From: Tipula vernalis
Lineage: Eukaryota; Arthropoda; Insecta; Diptera; Tipulidae
Direction of reading: 5' to 3'
Length of the DNA stretch: 64,000 bases
Assembly (NCBI GenBank): GCA_958295665.1
Contig: OY282558.1
Coordinates: forward strand, 184,180,015 to 184,244,014
Part shown: one piece after another, positions 47,830-60,566 of the stretch
Layout of the letters: every line of letters begins with the position of its first letter
Numbering within the stretch: the stretch's first letter is position 1
Program-made: the position numbers and the translations under genes
Notes under the pieces: generated by a model
What the model was told of the DNA's origin: nothing
Database searches by the model: none
Seen by the model: only the letters and a program-made list of their open reading frames with translations

Positions 47830-49630
47830 AAAGTTGTATATGTTTTGTTACCGTCGGTAATAAGAATCCTCTTACCGGCTGTAATCAGAATTTATCAATT
47901 CAGAGGTTCGAGTTACGGTCGATTGCGTTGGCTAGAATCTCAGGAGCTTGGGGTGGGTTTTCTCGAACATGAACTGATCAGTAATGACCGTATGGGAGAT
48001 GGAACACTAAAAATGAAAAGAACCAAACCAAACCAGCTAACTGTCATTTAACCTACCTCATTCTACCTACCTGGACATCATTCCCACTTTACCGAATATA
48101 GACAGTTCACTTCATGACATCAAAATAACGAATGAAATTAAGAAATACAACATTTTCTTCAGATTTAACACAATATAAATTATGAAATCATTTGTATTTC
48201 ATGATTATTAATAATGTAGTGAATAACATAAAAAGGAAATTATAATTAAATCCAATAATTTTAGTAAATTAAGAAAATTTAATATTTTAATCTAAACCCT
48301 ACGCTACACCTACACCTATGGCTTAATTCTAAGAAATCATTATTATATAAAAAGTAATAAAAATAAATCAATAATATTTAAATAAAAAAAAATAAAAATA
48401 ATAATAATAAAGAAATATATGGTATGTAAATAAACGCTTTAGCTTATCTTAATTAATTTGTTGATTAAAGTTGCGTGTTGAGTGATGTGGCGTTGATTGT
48501 TGCATATGTCATTTGTATTGTCCCAATACGGAACAAACAATAATTTTGTTTTCTATAAACCGCTTATAAAAATTGCACCCGCAATTTCGTAATTTGGTTT
48601 TATGTTATGCAAGGACGCACTTTAACACTTGTATGTGGTACTGCTTAATTTTGCTATGAAAGTTCTTAAGCATATGTACACACAATCACAGATTTCACTA
48701 AACTATATTAATTTATTATATTTATTCTTAGTTATAAGTAGGTATAAATTTATTGAATTATCAATGCACAATAATTAACTTTGGCTGTGATATTTTTAAG
48801 TTTTAGAAAATCGTTTGTTTTACCGTATCCACAGCCTTACGGTCACTTTCAAATTTTTACCGTTAATATTATTAGTACATAATTAATTTAATTTTATTAT
48901 TACGTATTAATTTTAATTAAGATATAATCAATTAATTATAATGATTTGTTTTTAGTTCATAATGTTTGTCATTTTTATTATTTACAGTCTTAAACATAAA
49001 ATTCAGATTTTCATATTAGCACTTAGTTCATTCACTATACTATATTTAACTGTTTAACTGATAACTTTACCGGAATTTTAATTATATAACGACACTTTTA
49101 TTTTATATTACACTTTTAAACTTATGATTATGTATTTATTTCTAATATAACTTATTTATTTACTAATTTTAATTATTTATATTAGTTTATAATTTTACAA
49201 AAGAGAACAAAAAAATTGTAGGATTGAGAAACCGATCAAAATTTTTTATTAAACTCAAAAAAAAATGTCGGATTTCTGCAATCTTCACAAAATGAACTTT
49301 ATCCACGCGGATATTTTTATTTATTTTTTTTTTCCTTTAATCAATTTACTTTTAAATTCTAGCCTCGACTGCCTTTTTTTTACTTTTTAAATTTTACCAC
49401 TTGAATCCATCGTACCCACTATTGCAAAAAAAAAAACAGGTTACCAAACACAATTACAATTACATCCGACTTATAAGATAATAATTTAGGGTAATTCAAA
49501 ATACTTTAATTCGTGCTACACCCTACTGATACTATAAGGACACTATAATGTCAGCCCGTACAAGATATTATGTAATATTTTAATATCAGTAATATTTGTG
49601 ATTGATTATTCGTTTCGACTGTTATTTTTA
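47830..49630. other. AT-rich segment splitting the transposase-like gene
   Basis: No coding resemblance. Patches such as TTACCGTCGGTAATAAGAAT near 47850 and CCGTATCCACAGCCTTACGG near 48823 hint at a separate repeat, but no ends were matched. It could be an intron of the transposon gene or a nested insertion. Confidence 0.35.
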
Positions 49631-49637
49631 GAAACCA

Positions 49638-50972
49638 TCAATATTGATACGAATATTCGTAACAGTTTTGCATGTGATAATTTTTTTGTTGCCCACAACA
49701 ATTATTAGAATAAAATATCACATCTAGTTTCTGGCCAACTTCATCTGATTCTTCTTTTAAATTGAGTAAATAATTGTATATACAACTTGCTATTTCGTTA
49801 ACACCACGATTTCCCTCAGCTTCATGCCAAACGTAACATTTAACTGCATCTTTCTTAAGATCGTGTACTGTGAAGTTATATACAGAGGGCTTAGACACAT
49901 AGTAGAACCCGGAAGCGTTTCCTTGTGGGCAGGGAAGTACAGCTTGCAGATCGTACACAGCAACATGAATAAATTTAGCCATTTTCTGATCCTGCTCCTT
50001 TTTCAACCGGCTCAAATCCTTTTCAAGAATGTGATTTTCATGTTCGTTGCTGTTTTCATAGATCATGCAATATTCGCATTGATCCTTCTTCGGAACGAAG
50101 AAAAATCGTACTATACATAAGATAATTTACAAAAGAAAGATTCTTTTGTGTCATTTCAGCTACGTAGTCCCTATGAAGATCTGCTAAGGTTTTTTTGCTA
50201 TATATAAACTCCCTTTGCGTATTCTGACGGCAATAATGGCTTTCCACTCGGGGAATCGACCTAATGTGGTTTCTAGCTTCGTTTTTCAAGGACTCATACA
50301 AACGTCGCGCACTATTGCCATGCTTACCTCGTTTCTCACCTTGAAGGACTGTGCCACTGGCTGATTTTTTTAGCCTACTAATTACAGTACGAATTGGTCT
50401 ATCGTTTATCCCAAATGTATTTTTATAAAATACTTTGCAGACTCTGATTTTAATTTGTTCCTTCTTGAAATAAAAGGCATGGTTGTTAGTCCTTCGATTC
50501 TGCAATGTGCCATCGTCTCCAAACCGAACGTAGTTATATTTGGGATTAACAATTTCCATATTTTATAGGATGTAGTCTCTTTGTCTTTCCGACTCCCCTA
50601 GCGCCCAATAATCACTGAAAATTAACACTCTCTCGTCGTCACTAAATTTTGTGTTGCACTGTAATTTACAGTTGTTACAAGGAGAACCCATTTTTCTTGC
50701 AGATATTCTCTTTTTTTTTGTGATGAAACAGAAATGTACTCCAAGCCTGTATTCCTTCGTTTTTTTGCCTGATTTTTATGCCAGAGTTGAGGTTTGCCTA
50801 TTCTTTTCCTCACTTTATCTCTATGTTGATTTTTTTCAACCATTTCAGGCTCAGAATCCTCTTGCTCGGAGTGTAATGAGGAAGGATTAAAATCAGGATC
50901 TATATCACTGTCGTCATCATTGGCAAACATGTCCTCTACACTACTTTCATTGTCATCTAAAATATTACACAA
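49638..50972 (-). pseudogene. Transposase-like protein, N-terminal and central parts
   Basis: Acidic N-terminal region after a possible acceptor at about 50957 (DDNESSVEDMFANDDDSDID), then QLWHKNQAKKRRNTGLEYIS. A frameshift near 50700 leads to ARKMGSPCNNCKLQCNTKFS and IFSDYWALGESERQRDYIL, a stop, and then the next frame: YVRFGDDGTLQNRR and KVFYKNTFGINDRPIRTVIS. In the last frame (to 49638) VAVYDLQAVLPCPQGNASGF, CYVWHEAEGNRGVNEIASCI and KLDVIFYSNNCCGQQKNYHM occur. The triad DLQAVLP, EAEGNRG.NEI, FYSDNC.GQ is a recurrent pattern of insect transposon proteins; catalytic acids are presumably within it. The usual FYSD is FYSN here. Confidence 0.75.
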
Positions 50973-51107
50973 AAATTGTTTAATTTGACGCTTCGGTTAG
51001 TTAGTGATTCGATGATATTTTTTACTTCCATTGTTTACAACCTCTTCGAAGTATACAACCTAAGGCACTTCAGCTGCATTTTCATCTGTTGCCGTTGACA
51101 TTTCATG

Positions 51108-51422
51108 TCATATTTCAGTTTCTTTCATGTGCGGAACCACCTTAGCCTCATGATGTTCAAAAGCCGGAGTTATCTCATTTTTATTACCTTCCATCATATT
51201 AACCACTTTAGTCTTATTATATTCCATGACTGGAGCCACCTCAGTCTCATTTTTCTTCAAGGCAGACACCACATTTTCATTTTCATCCTTAGTCTCATAT
51301 TCCGTAGCCGGGGACACGTCAGCCCCAATATCTTTCATGGCAGAATCTCTATCACTTAAGGCCTGCCAAATTTTCTTTGTGTTCCCTATAACAAATAAAG
51401 TTACATTCAATATATTCACCAT
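51108..51422 (-). other. Charged, internally repetitive reading frame in the transposon 5' part
   Basis: A 104-codon minus-strand frame with a loosely repeated unit of about 15 residues (VVSALKKNETEVAPVMEYNK, KVVNMMEGNKNEITPAFEHH, EAKVVPHMKETE). It lies upstream of the acidic exon of the transposase-like gene, and could be part of its first exon or a chance frame over a minisatellite. Confidence 0.35.
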
Positions 51423-52711
51423 GCAAATAAATATTTATCATGAAGACAGAACAATAAATAAATTAGGTGTGACAATACCTGCTACATTAACTACACCAAT
51501 GGCTTACATTCTGCTTAGCTTCAAAATAAGTTTAGTACGATTTGACATTATTGTAAAAATGCTATAAATTTAATTAGCTGGGTTTATAATTGCGGAAACT
51601 GTCATCTTGTACCAAAATATTAATTAAATTATATCAACTTATTATAATACACTTTGCTCACAAAAAAAAAATACCGGTTAGGAAAAAAATTAATAAACTG
51701 ACACATAATAAGTTCCGACACTATTCAAAATAATAACTTGATTTTTTATCCACCAGCAAAAACACTTAACAGTCACATTTCAGAAACATCACTTTGCCAT
51801 GAAAAACAAATGTTTAACGAATTATTTGTTAGTATGAAATAGTGTTTCAAGTAGAAATGTGACGTTTTTCTGTATAATCAAAGAACTTACCTCTTGTGCT
51901 GCACGTGTTCAACTGAATTAAGTCATTATAATAATAAAAACAAAAGTGCGCCCATAGCGTAACGGAAAAGCGACACTTTTGCCATCTCTCGGAAACAGGC
52001 ATTATCATAAATATGACGATTTGGTAAATAAAACTTTGTGCGTTTTCAATCACATTTATTACAAAAGCAGGAAATTAGAAAATTTGGAGATGTGTCACTT
52101 TTCTCGTGTATGAGCGAGACATATTGTTATTGTTGTAGAATGTTTTTTAATTTAAATACCCTTATTTTTTACTTTATTAATTTTTTGTTGAATATTAATT
52201 AATTCATGTAATATCTAATATGCTACCGGTGGTTAGACCATTTTAATTGTGTTTCGATTAACACGAGAAGTATATTAGTATTTACGAACAGTAATTCACA
52301 ATCTTCGGAACATATTTGTATTAAAATCATACCCTTATTTTCTTTTGATTATTGCTGGAAAATCAGGAAATTTGAGAACCTGTGTTTTAAATGAGTAAGA
52401 CATTGAGTTGTTTTATAGTAATGTTAGAAAAAATTATTTAATTGGGTTAAACTTTTAATTCATGTTTTTTCGTCAATCGAAATCGCGTTTTTTCATACAA
52501 ACTCTACGAATATTTGGTGTTTCTGCATCCCTATTTTAAGTCCATTTTTTATATGCCGGCTCTATTTACATCAAGATGGTTCTGGTAGTACATACAAACA
52601 AAACGTGCACTTGTTTACAACAAATAAATAAAAAACTTTATGCTAGATAGAAAATAAACGCTTCTTGGATAGTTTCTTAATTAGTTTATGATTTGGATTT
52701 TTTAACATTTA

Positions 52712-54785
52712 TTTAACCTTTATTCGGCTGAATAAAAAAACAACATATTTCGATTGGATAGGTACAATTGCACGTTTATATGTTTTATATGAAAATAAAG
52801 CGAATTTATGATGACATGGCCAAGTAGGATGGAGTTTGGTTATTTCTTAATCGATCATGCTGAAATTCGACATGTACAATGGAATTGGGATTCTGAAATT
52901 ATTTTTAAGTGAAGTTCGGGAATAAAGCCGATTAGGACATATGGATGTTTAGATTAAATTCTGGAATATGGCCAAATAGAATGAAACTTGGTTATTTCTT
53001 TACCGATTACGATAAAAGTCGACAAGTACGATGGAAATGTAATTTTAAAATGATTCTAGTTGAAGTTCTGGAATATGATAAAGTATTTTTATGAAATTCA
53101 ACAAGAACAATGGAAATGGGATTCTAAAATGATTTTTAGATGAAGTTCTGGAATAAGGCCAATTAGGAAGGAACTTGATTATTGGTCAACTGAGATAGGA
53201 TTCTGAAGTGTTAAGATGAAATTTGAGGCCAATTAGGAAGGAACTCGGGTATTTCATAATTGAGTAATATGAAATTCCACATGTACAATGAAAATGACCC
53301 AAAATGATTTTTAGATGAAGTTCTGAAATATGGCCAAGTAGGATGGAGCGGCGTTTTCTTAAAGGAAATAATGAAATTTGACGTGTGCATTAGAGGATCT
53401 AGAATGAGAATGATTATTAGATGAAGTTCTGGAATGTGGCCAGTTATGATGGAACATTTAATCATTTGCTTTAATCTTTAGCCTGTGTTTTTCGAGTATG
53501 ATTGCCGTCAGAGCAGAAAGATCGGCTCGTGTTTAAGATCTATCCGGTGGGGTAGGTACTTTGCGCCTTTTCTGTTTTAAAATTGCAACAACTTTGTTTC
53601 TCCAAAATTAGAATAGTTTTTTATAGCTTGGTTTAAAATAAATAAAGTTTCCTAATGAAAATGGTACAATTGTACCGTCATATAATAATGTAAGAAAAGA
53701 AAATAAATTTAAATTAAAAACAAGCTGTATGTGCTGAGCAAAGTATTCCTAAATACCACGTGTATTTATTACAATGAAGCTGCCAAAATATTTGCTTTCC
53801 ATCTGTACTAAAATGAATTAGATTTTTTTTTCTAATAAAATAAAATTAAGTATGGTAAGCCCTTGGTTTGAATTTAAATTTATTTTATTTTCTTACATTA
53901 TTATATGACGGTACAATTGTACCATTTTCGAGATGTGACGAGAATCGATCATTCTAATTTTGGAGAAACAAAGTTGTCGCAATTTTAAAACAAAAAAGAT
54001 ACAAAGTACCTGACCGAAAGGATTGGCAAGGCAATTTGCTAATTAAACTTCTTCCCGTAGATCATCTTGATTGTTCGTTCCAAAGTGGTCATATTCCAGA
54101 ACTTCATCTAACAATAATTTTAGGATGCCAATTCCATCGTATATGTCGGATTTCATCAAAATAGTTTAAGAAAAAGTCAAGTTCCTTCTATCCCATTTCT
54201 ATTGCACATGCCAAATTTCATCATAATCGGTTTAAAAATATCCGAGTTAATTTCTAATATGCCATATTCCAGAGCATCTTCCAAATATCATTTTAGAATC
54301 CCATTTCCATCGCACATTTCCATCGCACGAATTTCATCAAAATCGGTTGAGAACTAACTGAGTTCCTTCCTAATTATCCTTATTCCAAAGCTTCTTCGAA
54401 ATATCATTTTAGAATCCCAATTTCATCGCACATAACTTCATCTAACAATCATTTTAGAATCACATTTGGATCGCACATGACGAATTTCACTAAAATCGGT
54501 TGAGATTTAACTGATTTCATTCCTAATTGGCCATATTCCAGAGATTCTTTGAAATATCATTTTAGAATCCCATTTCATCGTACATGTCGAATTTCATCAC
54601 GATTGGCTAAGAAATAATCAAGTTCCAAAGTACGTGGCAAAATTCCAGAATCTCACCTAAAAATCAATTTAGAATCCCACGTTTAGTCATACTGAGAAAA
54701 CACACAATAAATAACCCATAACATTTCCAGAATAAATAACCAATAGCACAATGTAAACCCATTGTCAGCCGAATAAAGGGTAACA
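52712..54785. mobile_element. Foldback element: 1-kb inverted arms built of a satellite of about 120 bp
   Basis: The outer ends are ACCTTTATTCGGCTGA at 52716 and its inverse TCAGCCGAATAAAGGGT at 54764. The left arm (52800-53460) holds five to six units containing ATTCTAAAATGATTTTTAGA, TGAAGTTCTGGAATATGGCC and AATTAGGAAGGAACTTG. The right arm (54060-54690) holds similar units inverted. The centre is a tighter palindrome: 53565-53620 pairs with 53945-54005, and 53657-53715 pairs almost perfectly with 53871-53929. No coding capacity. Confidence 0.9.
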
Positions 54786-55086
54786 AAATAATAAATAAAC
54801 ATAAATTTCCTTTATCCACGACTAACGTATAATAAACTCATTATGCGTTTGTTTCTTCAATCATAATGATATCCATTCTTCACTGCTAGTTTATCTAGTA
54901 GTCCCTTCTTCCATTATTCACTACTACCAAGTAAAAATTTCATTTTTGAAATTTTATCTAGTAGTCTCTTGCTATTTTCATTATTATTAAATTGAGACGT
55001 CAAAATGTCGACGGAAACTATTTTAGGCTTATTTAAAGGATTTGATCACAAAATTCAATTTTTTATCGGTCGTAGACAAAGTATCG

Positions 55087-55213
55087 TATTCTACTCGCAT
55101 ATAATGGCTGTTAGTGTTATTCACTCAGATGATTTACGACACTCGCCTATCGGCTCGTGTCGGTAAACTTCATCTTCGTGAATAACAGCTATCATTATAT
55201 GCTCGTTGAATAA
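55087..55213. mobile_element. Small palindromic MITE or hairpin
   Basis: Arms 55087-55146 and 55151-55213 are inverted copies (CGCATATAATGGCTGTTAGT against the inverse of AACAGCTATCATTATATGCT; ACGACACTCGCC against CGGCTCGTGTCGG) with about ten differences and a 4-base spacer. RNA from it would fold into a long hairpin. Confidence 0.85.
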
Positions 55214-56092
55214 TATACTATTATTCACCGGTCTTGATTCAACAAATACCAGGTTAGCTCTAAATATGTAAACAAATGACCATTTTTTTTATTTTTTGTG
55301 ACGATCCACAATTCTGGTATTAAAACAGACGTATAAATTATAACAACAAATAAAAAAATGAAAAATTAAAAAAACAATAACTTGAAACAAATATATTTCA
55401 TTTGTTTTTGTCTCTTTATTTATAAACACGTGGCGGAATTGTATGACTTCACGAGCACGTGACTCAAAAGATCGAGCTAACCTTGTTTGAATCATGCTCA
55501 CCAGTGTTCCAGTGCATACTAACAACTACTTTAACACACGAAAATTTTTCGGAATAAATATTTTTTATCTCGCTCAAAACAATCGCATTAGTTGGAGAAT
55601 AAATTTACTCAAAGAGAGAATTATGTTTTTGTGGTTTTAAGTATATTGCGTAGGGGCTCACTGTATTGTTCGAAATATAATTTCTACTCCCAACTAACTT
55701 GAATTTTTGTTTGTTCGACATGAGACGTCTCTTATCTTATGTAGTTTTTGTATAAACATTGCATGAATATCATTATATCACTTAGGAACGTAACGGGATT
55801 AACTTTGTTTTTAAAAACTATTGTTTTACCTAAAATGCGACCATTGCTAACGTAGAATAATTTCACAAAATTTCTTGAACTTCTTTAAAACCTCTTCGGT
55901 TATTTTAAAAAATTGTGGCCGAAATGATTCCACAGTTCCTGTTGTTTAATCTTTTAATATTTTTAAAAAAACAGATTTAAAAATCAAAACAGTAATGACT
56001 CACACTCATACAAGCATTTTGTACAACAACAACACGCTATTGTAAAACAAATATCACACATTTACACTGTCTTGTACGGGGTTGGTGGTATA

Positions 56093-56700
56093 TTCCCGAA
56101 GGACAAAATCCCGCGTAACTTAATCCCGCGGGACCTAATCCCGAGAGACAAAATCCCGAAGGCACAACATCCCGAGGGTACAAAATCCCGAAGGTACAAA
56201 ATCCCGTAATCCTGAGGAAATCCCAAGGCCCGCCCCTTCTGGTGAAGGAAAATTTTAATTTAAAGTAAAATCAAAATCAAAACCGGAATTTTTATTTTTG
56301 CGGAACCGGGGTTTTTAAAGCCAGATTATGAAAAAATGGAATTTAAATAGCGGTATTTTTTTTGTGTGCGATTTTAATTAAGCGGAATTTTAAAAAGCGG
56401 GATATCGTCGTTACGATCCCGTTGTAACCATCACTATTTTCGATGTTCCATTTTTGTGTGTATACATCTTTAAATCAACGGCAAATTGAACCAATTGTGC
56501 AACACTAGATTTTGGAATTTTCATAGACTTGTACCCTGCGGATTTTATATCTTCGGGGTTTAGTATCCTCCGGAATTTGTACCCTCGGGATTTTGTATCC
56601 TCGGGATTATGTGTCCTCGGGATTTTGTATCCTCGGGATTTTGTACTCTCGGGATTTTTTGAAATCCTCGGGATTTTGTACCCTCGGGATTTTGTCTCTC
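56093..56700. mobile_element. Foldback element with arms of a 16-bp motif (GTACAAAATCCCGAGG)
   Basis: Left arm 56093-56222 has about eight degenerate units ending in AAAATCCCGAAGG or AAAATCCCGAGGGTA. Right arm 56530-56700 has about ten units in the opposite sense (CCTCGGGATTTTGTA). The 300-base centre has GGAATTTT words but no frame. A minus-strand open frame of 130 codons runs through the right arm only because the 16-bp unit lacks stops. Confidence 0.88.
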
Positions 56701-56781
56701 TCCCGTCCTGTACGATCATCAAAGCGAAAAAATAGGAAAAAATATTTTCAGTGACAAATTTTACCGTATACCTAAATATAT

Positions 56782-56930
56782 TGGTAGCTTGCCAATCGAC
56801 CACGGCAAGTACTTATAAGCACTTATGTTTCATGTCTTTGTTAGATTTTATTTTCTATAGTTAATCTAGCAAAGACTTGAACCTTAAGTGCTGATAAGTA
56901 CTTGCGGTGGTCGATTGGAAAGCCACTACT
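56782..56930. mobile_element. Palindromic MITE or hairpin
   Basis: Arms 56782-56848 and 56862-56930 are inverted copies with about eight differences around a 13-base loop. Matching words include CCAATCGACCACGGCAAGTA, CTTATAAGCACTTA and GTCTTTGTTAGATT with their inverses. It starts 80 bases from the preceding foldback element. Confidence 0.88.
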
Positions 56931-56939
56931 ATGGAAAAA

Positions 56940-59780
56940 AATTAGAAAAAATTGAAGATTGTGCAAGTAATGCTATCTATTGAGGTAACATTGTAATTGC
57001 GCGTGATTTATCTATTTATATATGTAAGTTAACACAACTAGAATTGCAACTCAACATAAATGGGAAACACGCGCATCACTTAAAGACGCTAAATTAGCTT
57101 AAAAGGAAAATACATGTAAGATCATGCACAAACATGTTCTAGTTATTTAAGACATTGTAATTTACTTACAAAGCTATTTTCTATGTATAAAAAGATTTTA
57201 GAGTTTTAGTTAGTTTTAGTTTGAAATTTAAAAGATAAACATAAAATAAATTCATTTGTTTTAATACAACCGAACAAAACTCTTTCTTAACTTCTATACT
57301 CAACGGTAATTCTTTTCCATTAAACAGCCTAAATGTTGTTTAGCTACAATTATACCGAAGTAAGCGGGAGGAAGACCATTTTTCACCCAATATTGCTTTC
57401 TAATATAAACTTAGTAAATTATATTAAAATATTATTGTTGGTGTTTTTTACGTCTTTAAAATGTTGTATATAAACGGCAGAAATTTACTAAATAAAACAA
57501 AATAAATTTAAAGATCAAACCATATGTTTATTTTCCAAGCTAGTGACACCCCAGCAGCGGAAATCTAACTAAACTTCTCGACATATTAATTTAACAAGTT
57601 TTGTTTTACCATCACATAAAAGTTAAATTAACAAGGTAGAAAAGAAAAAATTGCGATAATCAGCCAAACAACAAAAAATAATGTTTGCCCGTGGCGTACA
57701 TTTAGGAAGAAACGAGAACATAAAACTTTTCCAGGGATGCATTTACACACTTATTGGCTAAGTGAATAAGAAAATGTAAACAGATATATTGTATTTGAAC
57801 ATTTTTATTTGTTTTTCCTGTTTGTCAGTTATTTCCAAGTAATTTGAAAATATTGGATCAATTAATATGTACATCAATCATTTCTATGTAACTCATTGGC
57901 TGAAAACAGTGCAAAAATTAATTTTCAATATCTAAATACAAGACATTCATAATAATAATTCAAAAATTCAATTGAGTTCAATCAAAAGATGATTTATATG
58001 ATTTTATTTGTAGCTATGATGTAATCAATTTTTTTTTTTCCATAAATTGAGTATAGATACCCAAAACATATTCCTTAAGGCTTCCGTAGTACGTATATAA
58101 TACATACATCTAATCCAGCGCACACCGCACCACATGACTGCTAGCACATATTTTCTTTTTTATTTCATCGATTTCTTAGACATAATCGTATATATGTGTG
58201 TACATATTTTGTATATGTCAGTATTTTGGAAAACCGATGATGAGAAGAAAGACATGAAATGTATCTTGAATCGTGATAAAATTTAATTAAGCATAAAAAT
58301 CAAGACGTTCAAGAATCTTAAGTTGTTTTATTTTATTTTTGTTCATATTCGTCTTTGGGTTGTTATCGGCATTTTCACCCAAAAAAAAAACAAATTTCAG
58401 CTAATTAATGGCTTAGACTTTTTGTAGCAGTTATTAAATTGTAAATATGTATTTCAAAACCGTTCAAAAGTAGTTTTTTTACGTGCCACATTCGAGATGT
58501 GACTTTAATAATTTAGCCGTTTGTAGTTTAGCTAGTAGATGATAAGTGTAGTTTAGTGAAAATATAGGTAAAGTCTAGTATATTACAGATTATGCGTAGC
58601 AAACTTGTTTGTAATATTTTTTTATGGCAAGTCTGGAGAAATCGATTTAAAATTTTATAAACAATTTTACTACTATAATGTGTTGATTGAGTCATAATTA
58701 CTGAAAAAAATTCATAAATCTCTTAATATGTGTTTACAGTAGCACATATTTTTATCTACTGTATCAACAAGCAATTTATACTAAACAGTTGTTCCTCTAA
58801 TTCCCTAACGAATTACTTTACAAAAAAAAACGAAAAACTTTTATTTCAAAAATCACTGGCAAAATCATAAGAGATGTCTGTCTGTCCGTACAAAAAAAAA
58901 AAAAAAAATGAAAAGTAATTAACATTTAAAAATATTTTTTTTTGTCTGTTTGTTTGTTGTAATTTCCAATAAAATTTTAGATGAAAATTGTTTTAATCAA
59001 ATTTAAGAAAAATTTTCAATAAATAATAACGAGACGTAGAAAAAGAAGAAATATTTTAATTTTTCGTTTACACAAAATAATTTTCATTTCATCTTATTCA
59101 AGATTTTCTCGACAGATCCTATACATACAAACATACATACATATATAATAAAATTATAAATTCAATTTGATTTTTCGTCTAATGTAAATAATGGTTTCTA
59201 ATTGATTATTTCAATTTAAATTTTATGAAGTTGAAAATTAAATATTAGTTTATCAGATTCACACTCTCTATATAATATAGATTGCGTTTCATTTTTTACA
59301 TGTACCGCTGAATTTTCAATGGGTAAAAACGGACCACAAAAAGGATCAAGTGTTTTAATATGTATATGTTTAAACAAAAAAAAAAATATATTTTTAAAAT
59401 TTAATAATACACAAAATAATGTTAAATTTAATTAAATCCACAAAAAAAAAATTTGTTCGCCAATTTTTTGAAAAAACAACAAAAAATGCTAATTTCATTG
59501 AGCGCGGGTTTGAAAATATCAAATTAAAAAAAAAATCATCATTGTAATAAACTCGTAATAGTATATTAATCTCATCAGTATTCCAAGCACGTTTTTATCG
59601 CGATTTTATTTGGTTGTACATACATACATACATTTATTGTTAAATATCTTCGCTGCGGCATTAAGTAATTTTAGGGTTAATGATGAAAGATTTGAAATGA
59701 GAAAAATGAAATTGTTTTGTATTGAGTGTGGGTAACCGACCACAACAAATTAACTAAAAAAATCTAATGAATGTTGTTTA
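56940..59780. other. AT-rich stretch without recognisable feature
   Basis: Long AT-rich DNA with homopolymer A runs (58888-58909) and short CATA repeats (59125-59145, 59620-59632). No frame or repeat structure of note was seen. Confidence 0.5.
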
Positions 59781-60566
59781 AGGACGCGGTCACACGAGCG
59801 CACAAAGTACGTACATTCTAACGCGCTTCGTGCCGACAACACACGAACAACGCACGTTAGCACGGACACATTTTACCTACAACATACCATGGACGTCAAT
59901 TTTTTATCGAATTTATTATGTCATTGCTTTCTGTATGTTTGAATGAGAGAGAACACAAGAGCGCTTATTCAACGTTCGATAGTTGTTAGTGCTAGCTCCC
60001 TGTAGCTCTCGTGGAGTAGAATCTATTGTAGCTAAAAATTTTTATGAAGCGTAAATTCTACTTTTAAAGACAAACACCGTTTTTCCAAATCAATAAAAAT
60101 TTGATCAAACGCTCCGGAAATATTTTAAAATTTTTGAATATTGGTAAAATATGTAGCAGGCGTATTTTATTTGAATAAATGAATTTTTATGACTGTGTGT
60201 GGTAATAGTTGAATACAAAGCACACTGACAAAAACTCTTAAAAATTGTGTAGTATAATAAATAGTACACGTGTGTTTTTGGATATTTTGGAGGTTATGAA
60301 CAAGTGGTGCAAGAACAACTGGTTTTGTGGGATACTACCAACAGTGATTATAAAGAGAAAACCAAAAAAAAATAATTCTTGGGTGCAGGTGTCAAAGTAT
60401 TTATTTCAAGATTTTGATACAAAATCAGACAAGCAACACAAAGTAATATGTAAGTAGAAACAAGAATTTAATTTTTTAACAAGTTTTATTTTGTAAGAAA
60501 ATCATGGTTATAACATAGGTTATGCTTTAATTTTTTCGAGTTGCCAAGGTAATTTAGCAACGTCGC

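Larger units (their letters stand above)
46863..52116 (-). mobile_element. DNA transposon of about 5.25 kb with perfect 30-bp terminal inverted repeats
   Basis: CGCTCATACACGAGAAAAGTGACACATCTC at 46863-46892 (shown here only as its class: 30 bases, ends CGCTCATACA and GACACATCTC) is exactly inverted at 52087-52116. Between them lies a degraded minus-strand gene whose N-terminal, central and C-terminal pieces are recognisable. A 1.8-kb AT-rich segment at 47830-49630 separates the last two pieces and may be a further insertion. A target duplication was not established. Confidence 0.8.

Noticed and set aside
53211..53465. Minus-strand frame of 84 codons in the foldback arm
   Set aside because: Translation of the satellite unit; the other units carry stops.
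56411..56803. Minus-strand frame of 130 codons with PRTSKSRGYK-like repeats
   Set aside because: It exists because the 16-bp foldback motif has no stop; no other evidence of coding.
60245..60457. Plus-strand frame of 70 codons ending near a GTAAGT
   Set aside because: Lies in the Harbinger element and has a donor-like end, but I recognise no domain and no acceptor partner; too weak to call.
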